Of a stretch of 64,000 nucleotides of DNA, positions 17,992-25,835 are shown piece by piece. Within the stretch, counting starts at the first letter, position 1. The number at the start of each line of letters is the position of its first letter. The DNA comes from Paenibacillus silvae (GTDB lineage: Bacteria > Bacillota > Bacilli > Paenibacillales > Paenibacillaceae): positions 243,150 through 307,149 of the forward strand of contig NZ_BMFU01000007.1 in the NCBI RefSeq assembly GCF_014639235.1, written 5' to 3'. A program made the translations under genes and the position numbers. A model generated the notes under the pieces. That model was not told where the DNA came from, did not search any database, and saw nothing but the letters and a program-made list of their open reading frames with translations.

Positions 17992-19740
17992 TTATGCCTT
18001 TGGCAATTGGAATGAGCTTTTGAGCGATACAACCCGGTTGAATACCGGGCGGCCTGGCTCGGAGTGCTTTGGATCAACACTGAAATAACCGTGACGGAAA
18101 AATTGGAACTTGTCCTGTGGTTTCGCTTCTTTCATCTCTTGCTCCACGAAGCCATGAACGATCTCCAGAGAGTTCGGGTTCAGCTGATCCAGGAACGTTT
18201 TCTCCGGCTGCTCGACAGTCTCTGCGCCAGCTCCAGTCACATCCGCCTCAATCTCAGCCCCTGCTACAGCAGCTACTACTTCGGCCTCCGCTTCTGGTGC
18301 TTCTGCCGAAATCAACGGCTCGTACAGACGGAACTCCGCTGGTACAGCTTGAGTCGCTTCTACCCAGTGGATCGTGCCTTTCACTTTACGTCCTGTAAAG
18401 CCACTGCCGCTCTTCGTTTCGACGTCGTATGTGCAATGAATCTCAACGACATTACCGTCCGCATCCTTGATCACGTCATTACATTTAATGAAGTAAGCAT
18501 GCTTCAGACGAACTTCGTTCCCAGGGAACAAACGGAAATATTTGTTCGGCGGATTTTCCATAAAGTCGTCTTGTTCAATATAAATCTCGCGGGAGAACGG
18601 AATTTGACGGTTGCCCATCTCCGGATTTTCCACGTTATTCTCGGCTTCCAGCCATTCCACTTGTCCCTCAGGGTAGTTGGTAATAACTACTTTGAGCGGG
18701 TGCAGCACAGCCATCGTACGTGGAGCTTTCAGCTTCAGATCCTCGCGAACAAAGTGCTCCAGCGTTTGCAGATCGATTACACCTTGGCTTTTGGAAATAC
18801 CTGTCTCGAATACAAAATCACGAATCGCTTCCGGTGTATATCCCCGGCGTCGAAGACCCGAGATCGTTGGCATACGCGGATCATCCCAGCCATCCACATG
18901 ACCTTCATCCACAAGCAGCTTCAGCTTGCGTTTGCTCGTTACCATCTGGGACAGGTTCAGGCGGCCAAACTCATATTGACGCGGCTGACTTTCCATCTCA
19001 CACTCGGCGATGACCCAATCATAGAATGGACGTTGATCCTCAAACTCCAGGGAGCATAAGGAGTGAGTCACGCCTTCAATGGCATCTTCGAGCGGATGTG
19101 CAAATGCATACATCGGATAGATGCACCATTTGTCACCCGTGTTATGGTGATGTGCGTGAGAGATACGGTAGATCACCGGATCACGCAGGTTGATGTTAGG
19201 CGAAGCCATATCAATTTTGGCACGCAGCACCTTTTCACCGTTCTTGAATTCACCTGCACGCATGCGTGTGAACAGATCGAGATTCTCTTCCACCGAACGC
19301 TCGCGGTATGGGCTGTTTTTGCCCGGCTCGGTCAGCGTTCCGCGCATTTGACGGATTTCGTCGGCGCTTTGGTCGTCGACGTAGGCTTTACCTTTTTGAA
19401 TAAGCAGAACCGCACGGTTGTACATCTCATCGAAATAATCCGAGGCAAAACGTTTCTCGTTCCACTCGTATCCGAGCCATTTTACGTCTTCCTGGATGGA
19501 GTTCACGTACTCCACGTCTTCCTTCACCGGGTTGGTGTCATCAAAGCGCAGATTTGTCTTGCCGCCAAACTCGCCGCCCAGCGTGAAGTTGATCCAGATC
19601 GCCTTCGCATGACCAATATGCAGATAACCGTTCGGTTCCGGTGGAAAACGGGTAATAACTTCCTGGACTTTGCCCGACCGGAGGTCTTCGGTAATGATAT
19701 TTTTAATAAAGTTAGGTGGGGTTGTGAAACGATTGTCCAC
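17992..19740 (-). CDS. glnS: Glutaminyl-tRNA synthetase
   Basis: Charges tRNA-Gln with glutamine. Class I signatures are HIGHAKA near the N-terminus and the KMSKS-like VTSKRKL in the middle, followed by the GlnRS anticodon-binding beta barrels. Between barrel strands it carries an Ala/Glu-rich insertion of about 40 residues (after PLISAEAPEAEAEVV), so the chain is about 582 residues against a usual 550. The start is uncertain: GTG at 19740 has GAAAGG 10 bases before it, ATG at 19758 has no site, and the frame stays open to 19836. Most Firmicutes make Gln-tRNA by GatCAB, so a GlnRS gene points to transfer into this lineage. No T-box is seen upstream. Confidence 0.95.
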   Translation of the reverse strand: MDNRFTTPPNFIKNIITEDLRSGKVQEVITRFPPEPNGYLHIGHAKAIWINFTLGGEFGGKTNLRFDDTNPVKEDVEYVNSIQEDVKWLGYEWNEKRFASDYFDEMYNRAVLLIQKGKAYVDDQSADEIRQMRGTLTEPGKNSPYRERSVEENLDLFTRMRAGEFKNGEKVLRAKIDMASPNINLRDPVIYRISHAHHHNTGDKWCIYPMYAFAHPLEDAIEGVTHSLCSLEFEDQRPFYDWVIAECEMESQPRQYEFGRLNLSQMVTSKRKLKLLVDEGHVDGWDDPRMPTISGLRRRGYTPEAIRDFVFETGISKSQGVIDLQTLEHFVREDLKLKAPRTMAVLHPLKVVITNYPEGQVEWLEAENNVENPEMGNRQIPFSREIYIEQDDFMENPPNKYFRLFPGNEVRLKHAYFIKCNDVIKDADGNVVEIHCTYDVETKSGSGFTGRKVKGTIHWVEATQAVPAEFRLYEPLISAEAPEAEAEVVAAVAGAEIEADVTGAGAETVEQPEKTFLDQLNPNSLEIVHGFVEQEMKEAKPQDKFQFFRHGYFSVDPKHSEPGRPVFNRVVSLKSSFQLPKA

Positions 19741-19968
19741 GGGTATCAAACCTTTCATGAATGGATTGGAGCTTGCAAATAAAAACAGCAATTCCGGTTG
19801 AAATTCCTTAATGACGAAGCCATTTCCTGAAAACATCTTCTTTCATGGAAAGTTTCGTACGCGTTTCATTTAAATATACCTTTAACGGGGAAGGAGTTCA
19901 ATAAATAACAGCACCAAAATCAGGATCAAGATACACATACCTCCGCTGAAGTTAGGCCTAATACCATT

Positions 19969-19997
19969 TTGACGAGTTCGCACGAATCATGTAGCAT
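19969..19997 (+). promoter_or_regulatory. Sigma-A type promoter for the DUF2164 gene
   Basis: TTGACG (19969-19974) and TAGCAT (19992-19997) are separated by 17 bases, 36 bases before the GTG start at 20033. Confidence 0.6.
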
Positions 19998-20032
19998 GTT
20001 AGTAAAACCAAATTCAAGGGAGGGTTTCCCAA

Positions 20033-20290
20033 GTGAACGCGCTAAAACTGACCAAAGAACAGCAGGATGAGGCCATTCGCACGATCCAGTCGTATTTTGA
20101 AGAGGAACGCGGCGAAGAATTGGGCGATCTGGCAGCATGGGGTGTGCTCGACCTGTTTATGACACAGCTTGCTCCCTACATATATAATCAGGCACTCAGT
20201 GACGCACGCACAACGGTAAACCAGCGCATGGCCTCCATGGAGGAAGATCTGTTTGCACTGGAGCGCAAGCTGCCCAGACCTCCCCGTTAA
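20033..20290 (+). CDS. DUF2164 family protein
   Basis: Small soluble protein of 85 residues, matching the DUF2164 pattern (LTKEQQDEAIRTIQSYFEEE ... GDLAAWGVLDLFMTQLAPYIYNQ). The function of the family is unknown. The start is GTG with AGGGAGGG about 9 bases upstream. It is followed after 34 bases by an acetyltransferase gene, probably in the same transcript. Confidence 0.85.
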   Translation: MNALKLTKEQQDEAIRTIQSYFEEERGEELGDLAAWGVLDLFMTQLAPYIYNQALSDARTTVNQRMASMEEDLFALERKLPRPPR

Positions 20291-20324
20291 TCTACCTATT
20301 ATATGAAGAAAGAAGGTTGCAATC

Positions 20325-20873
20325 ATGTTTACCTATTCACTTGATGAATATACGGAGCTTCGCCCGCTTCTGATGGAGCACACCAAACCGCTGTTTGAAC
20401 TGACGGACCGTTCCCGGGATCAGCTCAGGCATTGGCTGCCATGGGTGGACCAGGTGACCGAGATTGAACATACATCGAAATTTATTACAGGCGCGTTAAA
20501 ACAAACTGCGGAGAACGGCGGTCTCACAGCCGGTATCTGGTTAAAAGGAGAGCTTGCAGGCATCATCGGCTTCCACGAAATCAACTGGACGAACCGCTCG
20601 GTGAGCATCGGGTATTGGCTTGGCAAAGGTTTTGAAGGCCAAGGCTTGATGACCAGCGCCTGCCGTGTTCTGGTGGATTACGCACTCGTCACGCTTGACC
20701 TGAACCGGGTCGAGATTCGCTGCGCCACCAACAACAAACGCAGCCGTGCTATTCCCGAACGACTCGGCTTTGTGCTTGAAGGTGTCATTCGACAGGTCGA
20801 GAAGCTGCCCAAGGGTTATGTGAATCACGCGGTGTACGGCATGTTGCAGCATGAATGGGAACTTTTGCGATAA
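20325..20873 (+). CDS. GNAT acetyltransferase, RimJ/RimL type
   Basis: Acetyl-CoA-dependent N-acetyltransferase of 182 residues. The family features are LAGIIGFHEINW (beta 4), GYWLGKGFEGQGLMTSA (acetyl-CoA loop) and NNKRSRAIPERLGF (motif B). The closest named relatives are ribosomal-protein serine acetyltransferases such as YdaF/RimL. The substrate is not determined. The ribosome binding site is AGAAAGAAGG. Confidence 0.88.
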   Translation: MFTYSLDEYTELRPLLMEHTKPLFELTDRSRDQLRHWLPWVDQVTEIEHTSKFITGALKQTAENGGLTAGIWLKGELAGIIGFHEINWTNRSVSIGYWLGKGFEGQGLMTSACRVLVDYALVTLDLNRVEIRCATNNKRSRAIPERLGFVLEGVIRQVEKLPKGYVNHAVYGMLQHEWELLR

Positions 20874-21018
20874 ACCAGGCCTTACATAATGCACATCCAC
20901 AATCAGATACGATAGAAAAGCTCCATGGCATCGTTTAACATCATTCATAACATCACCCAACGTATCTATAACCTCTCACCTGTGGCGTTTACATTCTTTT
21001 CCACAGATGAGGGGTTAT

Positions 21019-21114
21019 TGTGGTTATGAAACCATATTTTACTTCAACCTAAGGTTGTCTTAATCTAAATTTCATGCTTCGCACCTAAGATAGCGTTGTG
21101 GTTCTGTAACCACA
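21019..21114. promoter_or_regulatory. Two copies of a TGTGGTT-n4-AACCA palindrome
   Basis: TGTGGTTATGAAACCATA (21019-21036) and TGTGGTTCTGTAACCACA (21097-21114) share both half-sites at the same spacing, with centres 78 bp apart. Between them lies a third palindrome, CAACCTAAGGTTG. The second copy ends 30 bases before the start codon. The layout suggests operators of a dimeric regulator for the secreted protein gene. Confidence 0.55.
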
Positions 21115-21144
21115 CACTAAACCAAGGAAGAAGGATGATCACGG

Positions 21145-22092
21145 ATGAAGAGAAGTACAACATCAAAGACAGTAAAGGTCACCAGCGCTTTAGCTCTCAC
21201 GATTGCACTTGGCGGTAGCTTGCTGGCAACTGCTGCGGTTCATGCAGACCCTGCGGCGAAGGCATCCGATGCACTCCAGAACAAAAGCAATGCACCGATT
21301 GGTTCCCATACATTAAAACCGACTGGCAAAGCCGAGAGAGGACTTGGGCCTTTCTTCGGCCCTCATGCCGAAGAAGCTCTGTCTGTGCTTGGCTTAACCA
21401 AGGATGAATTAAAAGAAGCCCTGCAGGTAGACCAGTCACTTGCTGAAATTGCAGCCGCTCAAAAGGTGGAGACTCAGACCCTCATTGATACACTTGTTGC
21501 TGCGGAGAAAGAGGAATTGCAAAAACAACTTGCCAATTCCAATATTACTCAAACACAGTATGATGAACGTTTAGCATCTATTACGGAGCGTATCAGTGAA
21601 ATGGTAAAAGAAAAGCCTTCCGCGTTACGCGCGAAAAAACCTGAACATGCGGCGCCTGGGCTTGGCTTACCTGGACGGGGATTGGGGCCTGAAGTAGATC
21701 GCAACCTGGACAAGCTCGCATCACTGCTGAGTGTAACCACTAATGAACTAACGTCATCACTTAAAAATGGAGATACCCTTGCAGAGATTGCATCTACCCA
21801 AAAGGTGAACGTGCAAACCCTTATTAATCAGTTGGTAACCGACAGAGCCTCTGATCTGCAACAAGAGTTGAAGGACGGGAAAATTACACAGGCTCAATAC
21901 GATGAGCGGGTAGCTGACTTAACCCAACGGATTACAGATCTGGTCAACGGCACTCGGCCATCAGGTGGACCGGAGCATCGCCATGGTTCTCGTTCAAAAG
22001 ATAGTTCCGGCTCCCCAGTCAAAGCTGGGCCGCAGAAAGACAAAACCGATCAATCCACTGTCACGTCTGAAACGGGCAATGATCCTGCCTGA
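21145..22092 (+). CDS. Secreted protein with two roughly 85-residue repeats, function unknown
   Basis: Exported protein of 315 residues with a Sec signal peptide (basic start, hydrophobic core, likely cut after VHA, residue 34). Two homologous helical modules follow, about 76-158 and 185-272, each with the pattern LxxLLxVTxxEL..L..xxSLAEIAxxQKVxxQTLI, then ITQxQYDERxAxITxRI (given in short pieces). The tail is rich in Gly, Ser, Lys and Pro. Such LAEIA-type modules recur in secreted Paenibacillus proteins of unknown role. The ribosome binding site is GAAGGATG. A strong terminator follows. Confidence 0.85.
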   Translation: MKRSTTSKTVKVTSALALTIALGGSLLATAAVHADPAAKASDALQNKSNAPIGSHTLKPTGKAERGLGPFFGPHAEEALSVLGLTKDELKEALQVDQSLAEIAAAQKVETQTLIDTLVAAEKEELQKQLANSNITQTQYDERLASITERISEMVKEKPSALRAKKPEHAAPGLGLPGRGLGPEVDRNLDKLASLLSVTTNELTSSLKNGDTLAEIASTQKVNVQTLINQLVTDRASDLQQELKDGKITQAQYDERVADLTQRITDLVNGTRPSGGPEHRHGSRSKDSSGSPVKAGPQKDKTDQSTVTSETGNDPA

Positions 22093-22209
22093 TGTCATCT
22101 CATTACAATAAATTTTATGCATTTTAGGCGTGTTACACCGTTGCTCATTAAGAATCGTGCTGGATTAACTATCTGTACTGCATTCTTATTGACATTTAAA
22201 ATGCATGTC

Positions 22210-22258
22210 AAGTCCCTCCTTCTCACGCTGTCTGAAGCGGTGAAGGAGGGACTTTTTA
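22210..22258 (+). terminator. Terminator after the secreted repeat protein
   Basis: AAGTCCCTCCTTC pairs with the run GAAGGAGGGACTT, with further inner pairs TCACGCT/AGCGGTGA, and is followed by TTTTTATTT. The convergent SDR gene ends 28 bases beyond it. Confidence 0.9.
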
Positions 22259-22285
22259 TTTCATCTGAACTACATGAGCCATTCT

Positions 22286-23074
22286 TTAGAGAGCCCGTAC
22301 CATGCCGCCATCTACAATCAGCGAAGCGCCTGTAATGTACGTATTGGCCCCGGACAACAGGAAAAGCACTGCTTTGGCAAATTCCTCCGGCTCACCGTAA
22401 CGTCCCAGTGGAATTTCTTTGCGGAACTGCTCGGCGATATCCTCTTCACTAACCCCGTTCTGTTCTGCTCTAGCTGAATCCAACTCGCGAATACGATCTG
22501 TCGCAATGCGCCCGGGGGCAACGGTGTTGATCAAGATTCCATAAGGAGCAAGCTCTTGAGAGAGCGTTTTGGCAAGACCGAACACCCCGGTACGGAACGT
22601 ATTCGATAAAATCAGACCCGGAATCGGCTGCTTGACCGAAGTAGAGGCAATGTTGACGATATGACCTCCGTTTGTTTTCATATGCGGAAGCACACCTCGA
22701 ATCAGCCGGACATAACTCAGCATATTCAATTCAAATGCCTGCTCCCAGTCCTCGTCTGTCAGCGATTCAAACGAACCCGACGGCGGGCCGCCTGAATTGT
22801 TCACCAGAATGTCGATCTGACCAAACTGCTCTGCTGTCGTCTGAATAAGTGCTGCGATATCCTCCTTGCGGGTGACGTCGGTTGCGACATACTCCACGCG
22901 ACCGCCACCACCAAGCGCCAGCAGTTCTTCCTTGACCGCGGCGAGTTTGTCCCCGCTCCGACTGGCCAGCATCACATCGGCACCCTCCAGTGCCAGCTGT
23001 GCTGCCACCGCTTTGCCCAGGCCTCGGCTGGAGGCCAGCACCAGTGCTTTTTTACCACGCAGACCCATATCCAT
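22286..23074 (-). CDS. SDR family oxidoreductase with altered catalytic site
   Basis: Rossmann-fold short-chain dehydrogenase of 262 residues. The cofactor motif is ASSRGLG (residues 14-20), the structural motif NNSGG, and the C-terminal ITGASLIVDGG. The active-site serine lies in NIASTSVKQ, but where a Tyr-x-x-x-Lys is expected the sequence reads LILSNTFRTGV, with no Tyr or Lys. This matches an atypical subgroup resembling beta-ketoacyl reductases, so its activity is uncertain. The ribosome binding site GGGAGG lies 8 bases before the ATG. Confidence 0.88.
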   Translation of the reverse strand: MDMGLRGKKALVLASSRGLGKAVAAQLALEGADVMLASRSGDKLAAVKEELLALGGGGRVEYVATDVTRKEDIAALIQTTAEQFGQIDILVNNSGGPPSGSFESLTDEDWEQAFELNMLSYVRLIRGVLPHMKTNGGHIVNIASTSVKQPIPGLILSNTFRTGVFGLAKTLSQELAPYGILINTVAPGRIATDRIRELDSARAEQNGVSEEDIAEQFRKEIPLGRYGEPEEFAKAVLFLLSGANTYITGASLIVDGGMVRAL

Positions 23075-23133
23075 TGTTTATTCCTCCCTTATCCCTGTTT
23101 CTGCTTGCCCATACACACCATCTGTATCTCAAT

Positions 23134-23631
23134 CTATGCCTGAATAAAATAAGCCATCAAAATATCATCTACATCCTTGCCGCCGATTCGAAATTCAGAT
23201 ACAAGCCTGCCCTCGGTTATAAACCCGCATTGCTCATAGAAAGCGACTGCTCCCGGATTGCTCGACAACACGCGCAGCCTGAGCTTGCGAATACCCTGCT
23301 CCAGTGCATGCTGCTTCATCGCTTTCATTAGGGCTGTCGCCACACCGGAACGGCGAAACTCGGGATGAACTGCAATATGAATCTCATATACGTGGCGGTT
23401 CACAGGCATACCTGTCGGGGGGTGAAAGCCTACATATCCGCATACCCGGTTCTCCTGAACCGCAATCAATTGATTGCCTGGCGGACAATATTGCAGATAC
23501 TGCTGTCTGGATCGCCACTGCATCGGTGCAGGCGAGTTGCACGCATTCCAGACCAGCATATCCAGTTCCATCAGTTCATTCGCATCCTTCATCTCGGAAA
23601 CCCGTATCTTGTACGTATGACTGGTAAGCAT
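23134..23631 (-). CDS. GNAT acetyltransferase
   Basis: N-acetyltransferase of 165 residues. The acetyl-CoA loop VHPEFRRSGVATALM (about 88-102) matches the R/Q-x-x-G-x-A signature, and NPGAVAFYEQCGF is motif B. The substrate is unknown. GAAAGG precedes the ATG. The SDR gene lies 60 bases downstream on the same strand, so the two may be co-transcribed. Confidence 0.88.
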   Translation of the reverse strand: MLTSHTYKIRVSEMKDANELMELDMLVWNACNSPAPMQWRSRQQYLQYCPPGNQLIAVQENRVCGYVGFHPPTGMPVNRHVYEIHIAVHPEFRRSGVATALMKAMKQHALEQGIRKLRLRVLSSNPGAVAFYEQCGFITEGRLVSEFRIGGKDVDDILMAYFIQA

Positions 23632-23784
23632 GCCGATTCAACCTTTCGTATACTTTCATTAAATATCTCTTTGATTTGCCTCATTCGGTTATCTTTTTCG
23701 TGTGCTTTATTCTGTATATATTGTATCATAGCCGCTGCAAGGACTAAAATTTTGCTTGTGCTTGACCAAATCTGAATAAGATGC

Positions 23785-23815
23785 TTCACCTTGACGTAAC
23801 GTCAACGTTTATACT
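23785..23815 (+). promoter_or_regulatory. MerR-type promoter with 19-bp spacer and operator
   Basis: TTCACC (23785-23790) and TATACT (23810-23815) are separated by 19 bp, the long spacer typical of MerR-activated promoters. The spacer contains the inverted repeat TTGACGTAACGTCAA (23791-23805). It lies 40 bases before the TTG start of the MerR fusion gene, so autoregulation is likely. Confidence 0.8.
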
Positions 23816-23855
23816 AGGACTAGCGATTATCCATAAGGTAAGGAGGTAGAGCGAT

Positions 23856-25073
23856 TTGAACATCAAAGAAGCCGCATCACGATTGGGAATATCGGCAAGA
23901 GCCATTCGTTTTTATGAGGAAAAAGGGTTGATTCAGCCTGCCAAGCAGGCTGGTAACGGATATCGTACATATACGGAAAATGATATATGGCGATTGCAGA
24001 CGATTGCGGCGCTGCGCGAGATTGGTATGTCATTACAGGACATCACCCATGCGCTGGCCGAGATTGATCAAGGCAACCAGCAGGGACTGGAGGAATACCT
24101 GGAGCTGCAGCAAGCGGTAATGTATGCACAGTGGGTGGAGCTAAAACGTATGATGGATACGACCCAGCGAATGATTGATCTGAATCGTCAGGACGGATCG
24201 CTGGATGTCAGTCATCTGCATGATCTGGCAGGCAGCGCACGTCGTCTGCGGGAGGCACGGCAGAACTGGCATGACCGCTGGAACTATGATAAACAAGCAG
24301 CGATCCATGATCAGCGCGTGCAGGCGGAGTGCAGCAACGATGTCAGCGCTAAATCAGGAGACCATGCTGCCCCTTCATCCATAAATGTCCAGACCCAGCC
24401 CGCTTCAGCTGCAGATATGCATACTCGACAAGTCAAGATAACGCCACCTGCAAATGCTTCTTTATCCAAAGTACACACTACAGCAGACAAGCCTTTCAAT
24501 CTGTACCATAATTACGATGAAGCCCTGGAACAAATCGTGCAGTGGATCTCTCCTGTGTCTGGTGAAGCCGGCTTGGATATCGGGACTGGAACGGGCAATC
24601 TGGCTGGCAGAATGCTGAATCAGGGTGCAGTCATGACAGGAATCGATCAGTCACGGGAAATGCTGCGAACGTGCCGCCGGAAATATCCGCAGATGCAGGT
24701 GAAGCTTGGTAATTTCCTGGCGCTTCCTTTTGCCGATCATTCCTTTGATTTCGTGGTATCGAGCTTTGCCTTCCATCATCTGGGCCCGGATCAGCAGCGG
24801 CTCGCGTTGGAGGAAATGCAACGTGTTCTCAAGAACACCGACACGGTTAGAATTTGCCTTACCGACCTTATGTTTACAGATTCTGCGCATCGTAACACTT
24901 ACAGCAAACACGCCGCCACAAATCGAGATATAGAGCAGCAACGGGCTTTACGCGAGCGCCATTTCCCGTTGCTGGACGAGTTGTGCCGCCGGCTCGATCA
25001 CCTGGGCTACGAGACCAAGCATGTCCGTCATAATGAGCTGCTGCATACAGTACTTGCAGTTCCGCTACGATAA
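23856..25073 (+). CDS. MerR regulator fused to a SAM-dependent methyltransferase
   Basis: Fusion protein of 405 residues. Residues 1-75 are a MerR winged helix (NIKEAASRLGISARAIRFYEEKGL), then a dimerisation helix to about 135 and a Gln/Ala/Thr-rich linker. From about 210 a class I methyltransferase follows with motif I LDIGTGTGNL, acidic motif II GIDQS, and FDFVVSSFAFHHL. The methyltransferase may sense SAM or a small substrate, or modify it as part of detoxification. The start is TTG with AAGGAGG 10 bases upstream. The MerR promoter lies just before it, and a bidirectional terminator follows. Confidence 0.92.
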   Translation: MNIKEAASRLGISARAIRFYEEKGLIQPAKQAGNGYRTYTENDIWRLQTIAALREIGMSLQDITHALAEIDQGNQQGLEEYLELQQAVMYAQWVELKRMMDTTQRMIDLNRQDGSLDVSHLHDLAGSARRLREARQNWHDRWNYDKQAAIHDQRVQAECSNDVSAKSGDHAAPSSINVQTQPASAADMHTRQVKITPPANASLSKVHTTADKPFNLYHNYDEALEQIVQWISPVSGEAGLDIGTGTGNLAGRMLNQGAVMTGIDQSREMLRTCRRKYPQMQVKLGNFLALPFADHSFDFVVSSFAFHHLGPDQQRLALEEMQRVLKNTDTVRICLTDLMFTDSAHRNTYSKHAATNRDIEQQRALRERHFPLLDELCRRLDHLGYETKHVRHNELLHTVLAVPLR

Positions 25074-25083
25074 GACGAATTAA

Positions 25084-25115
25084 AAAGACGAGACTATAAG
25101 CAGACTCTCGTCTTT
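25084..25115. terminator. Bidirectional terminator
   Basis: A perfect 10-bp stem, AAAGACGAGA with TCTCGTCTTT, between two convergent genes. T runs follow on both strands (CTTTATCTTG on plus, CTTTTTAATT on minus). Confidence 0.88.
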
Positions 25116-25121
25116 ATCTTG

Positions 25122-25835
25122 TTATAACAACAACTCTCTGGGATCTTCTCTCATCTTCTCAATCAATCTCCCTACATTTGACCCTATTTCATCTGCCATG
25201 CCTTGCACATCTTGTTCTAAGAGCTTCTCTGCTTGTACAGCTCTTTCCACATATATCTTTAATTTTTCGAAGTTCAATGCTGTTTTAGGATTCATTCCCG
25301 AAATTTCCGAGAAAATATGACTCGTCCGAGAGTGCACTCTACTAACTTTTTCATTCTTGAGAATATCCTCTTTCTGAGGAATGATGTAGTGGTTAATTGC
25401 ATCCTCATAATGTAGTATCAACCAAATTTCAAAACAAGGATTAGTAACTGTTAATATATTATCTTCACCAGCTGATTGAACAAATTCCAAATATTTTTCT
25501 TTCGTATCAAAACTGTCACGGTCAAAAACAATTACAAATTCATCAATTTCCTCCTCATATAAACCAGACTGCAATAGTTCTTGTTTCTTATTCTGAATTA
25601 ATTCTAATAGCTTGGACGGGTGACTATAATCCCGAATCTCGCCCTCTTTACTCAAAATTACAATCTCAATCGCATTATTAATTCCTAATTCTTTTCTATT
25701 ATTGTCTATTCCTCTGAAATATTGCTTTTCTGTATTCTTCCCTTCAAAAATCAAATAATATCTTCGCAAAGGGTCAATATCCATTTCATTGTCATACCTG
25801 GTTGTCCATGTTCTCATCTCTCGCAAAGGAGTCAT
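25122..25835 (-). CDS. RloB-like protein (second component of AbiL/RloAB-type defence)
   Basis: Protein of 237 residues matching the RloB family. YYLIFEGKNTEKQYFRG places the conserved acidic residue of a TOPRIM-like fold, FVIVFDRDSFD gives the DxD pair, and TNPCFEIWLILHYED is the family hallmark. A nuclease role is inferred from the TOPRIM-like motifs. Its ATG overlaps the stop of the upstream ATPase (ATGA). The codon use is clearly more AT-rich than in neighbouring genes, a sign of horizontal transfer. RloB proteins pair with AAA ATPases in phage-defence sets such as AbiL. Confidence 0.85.
   Translation of the reverse strand: MTPLREMRTWTTRYDNEMDIDPLRRYYLIFEGKNTEKQYFRGIDNNRKELGINNAIEIVILSKEGEIRDYSHPSKLLELIQNKKQELLQSGLYEEEIDEFVIVFDRDSFDTKEKYLEFVQSAGEDNILTVTNPCFEIWLILHYEDAINHYIIPQKEDILKNEKVSRVHSRTSHIFSEISGMNPKTALNFEKLKIYVERAVQAEKLLEQDVQGMADEIGSNVGRLIEKMREDPRELLL

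Noticed and set aside
18064..19059. 331-codon open frame opposite glnS
   Set aside because: It overlaps conserved GlnRS coding sequence over its whole length and shows no family motif.
19741..20032. T-box leader for glnS
   Set aside because: No T-box sequence or specifier-loop structure could be found on the minus strand between glnS and the divergent gene.
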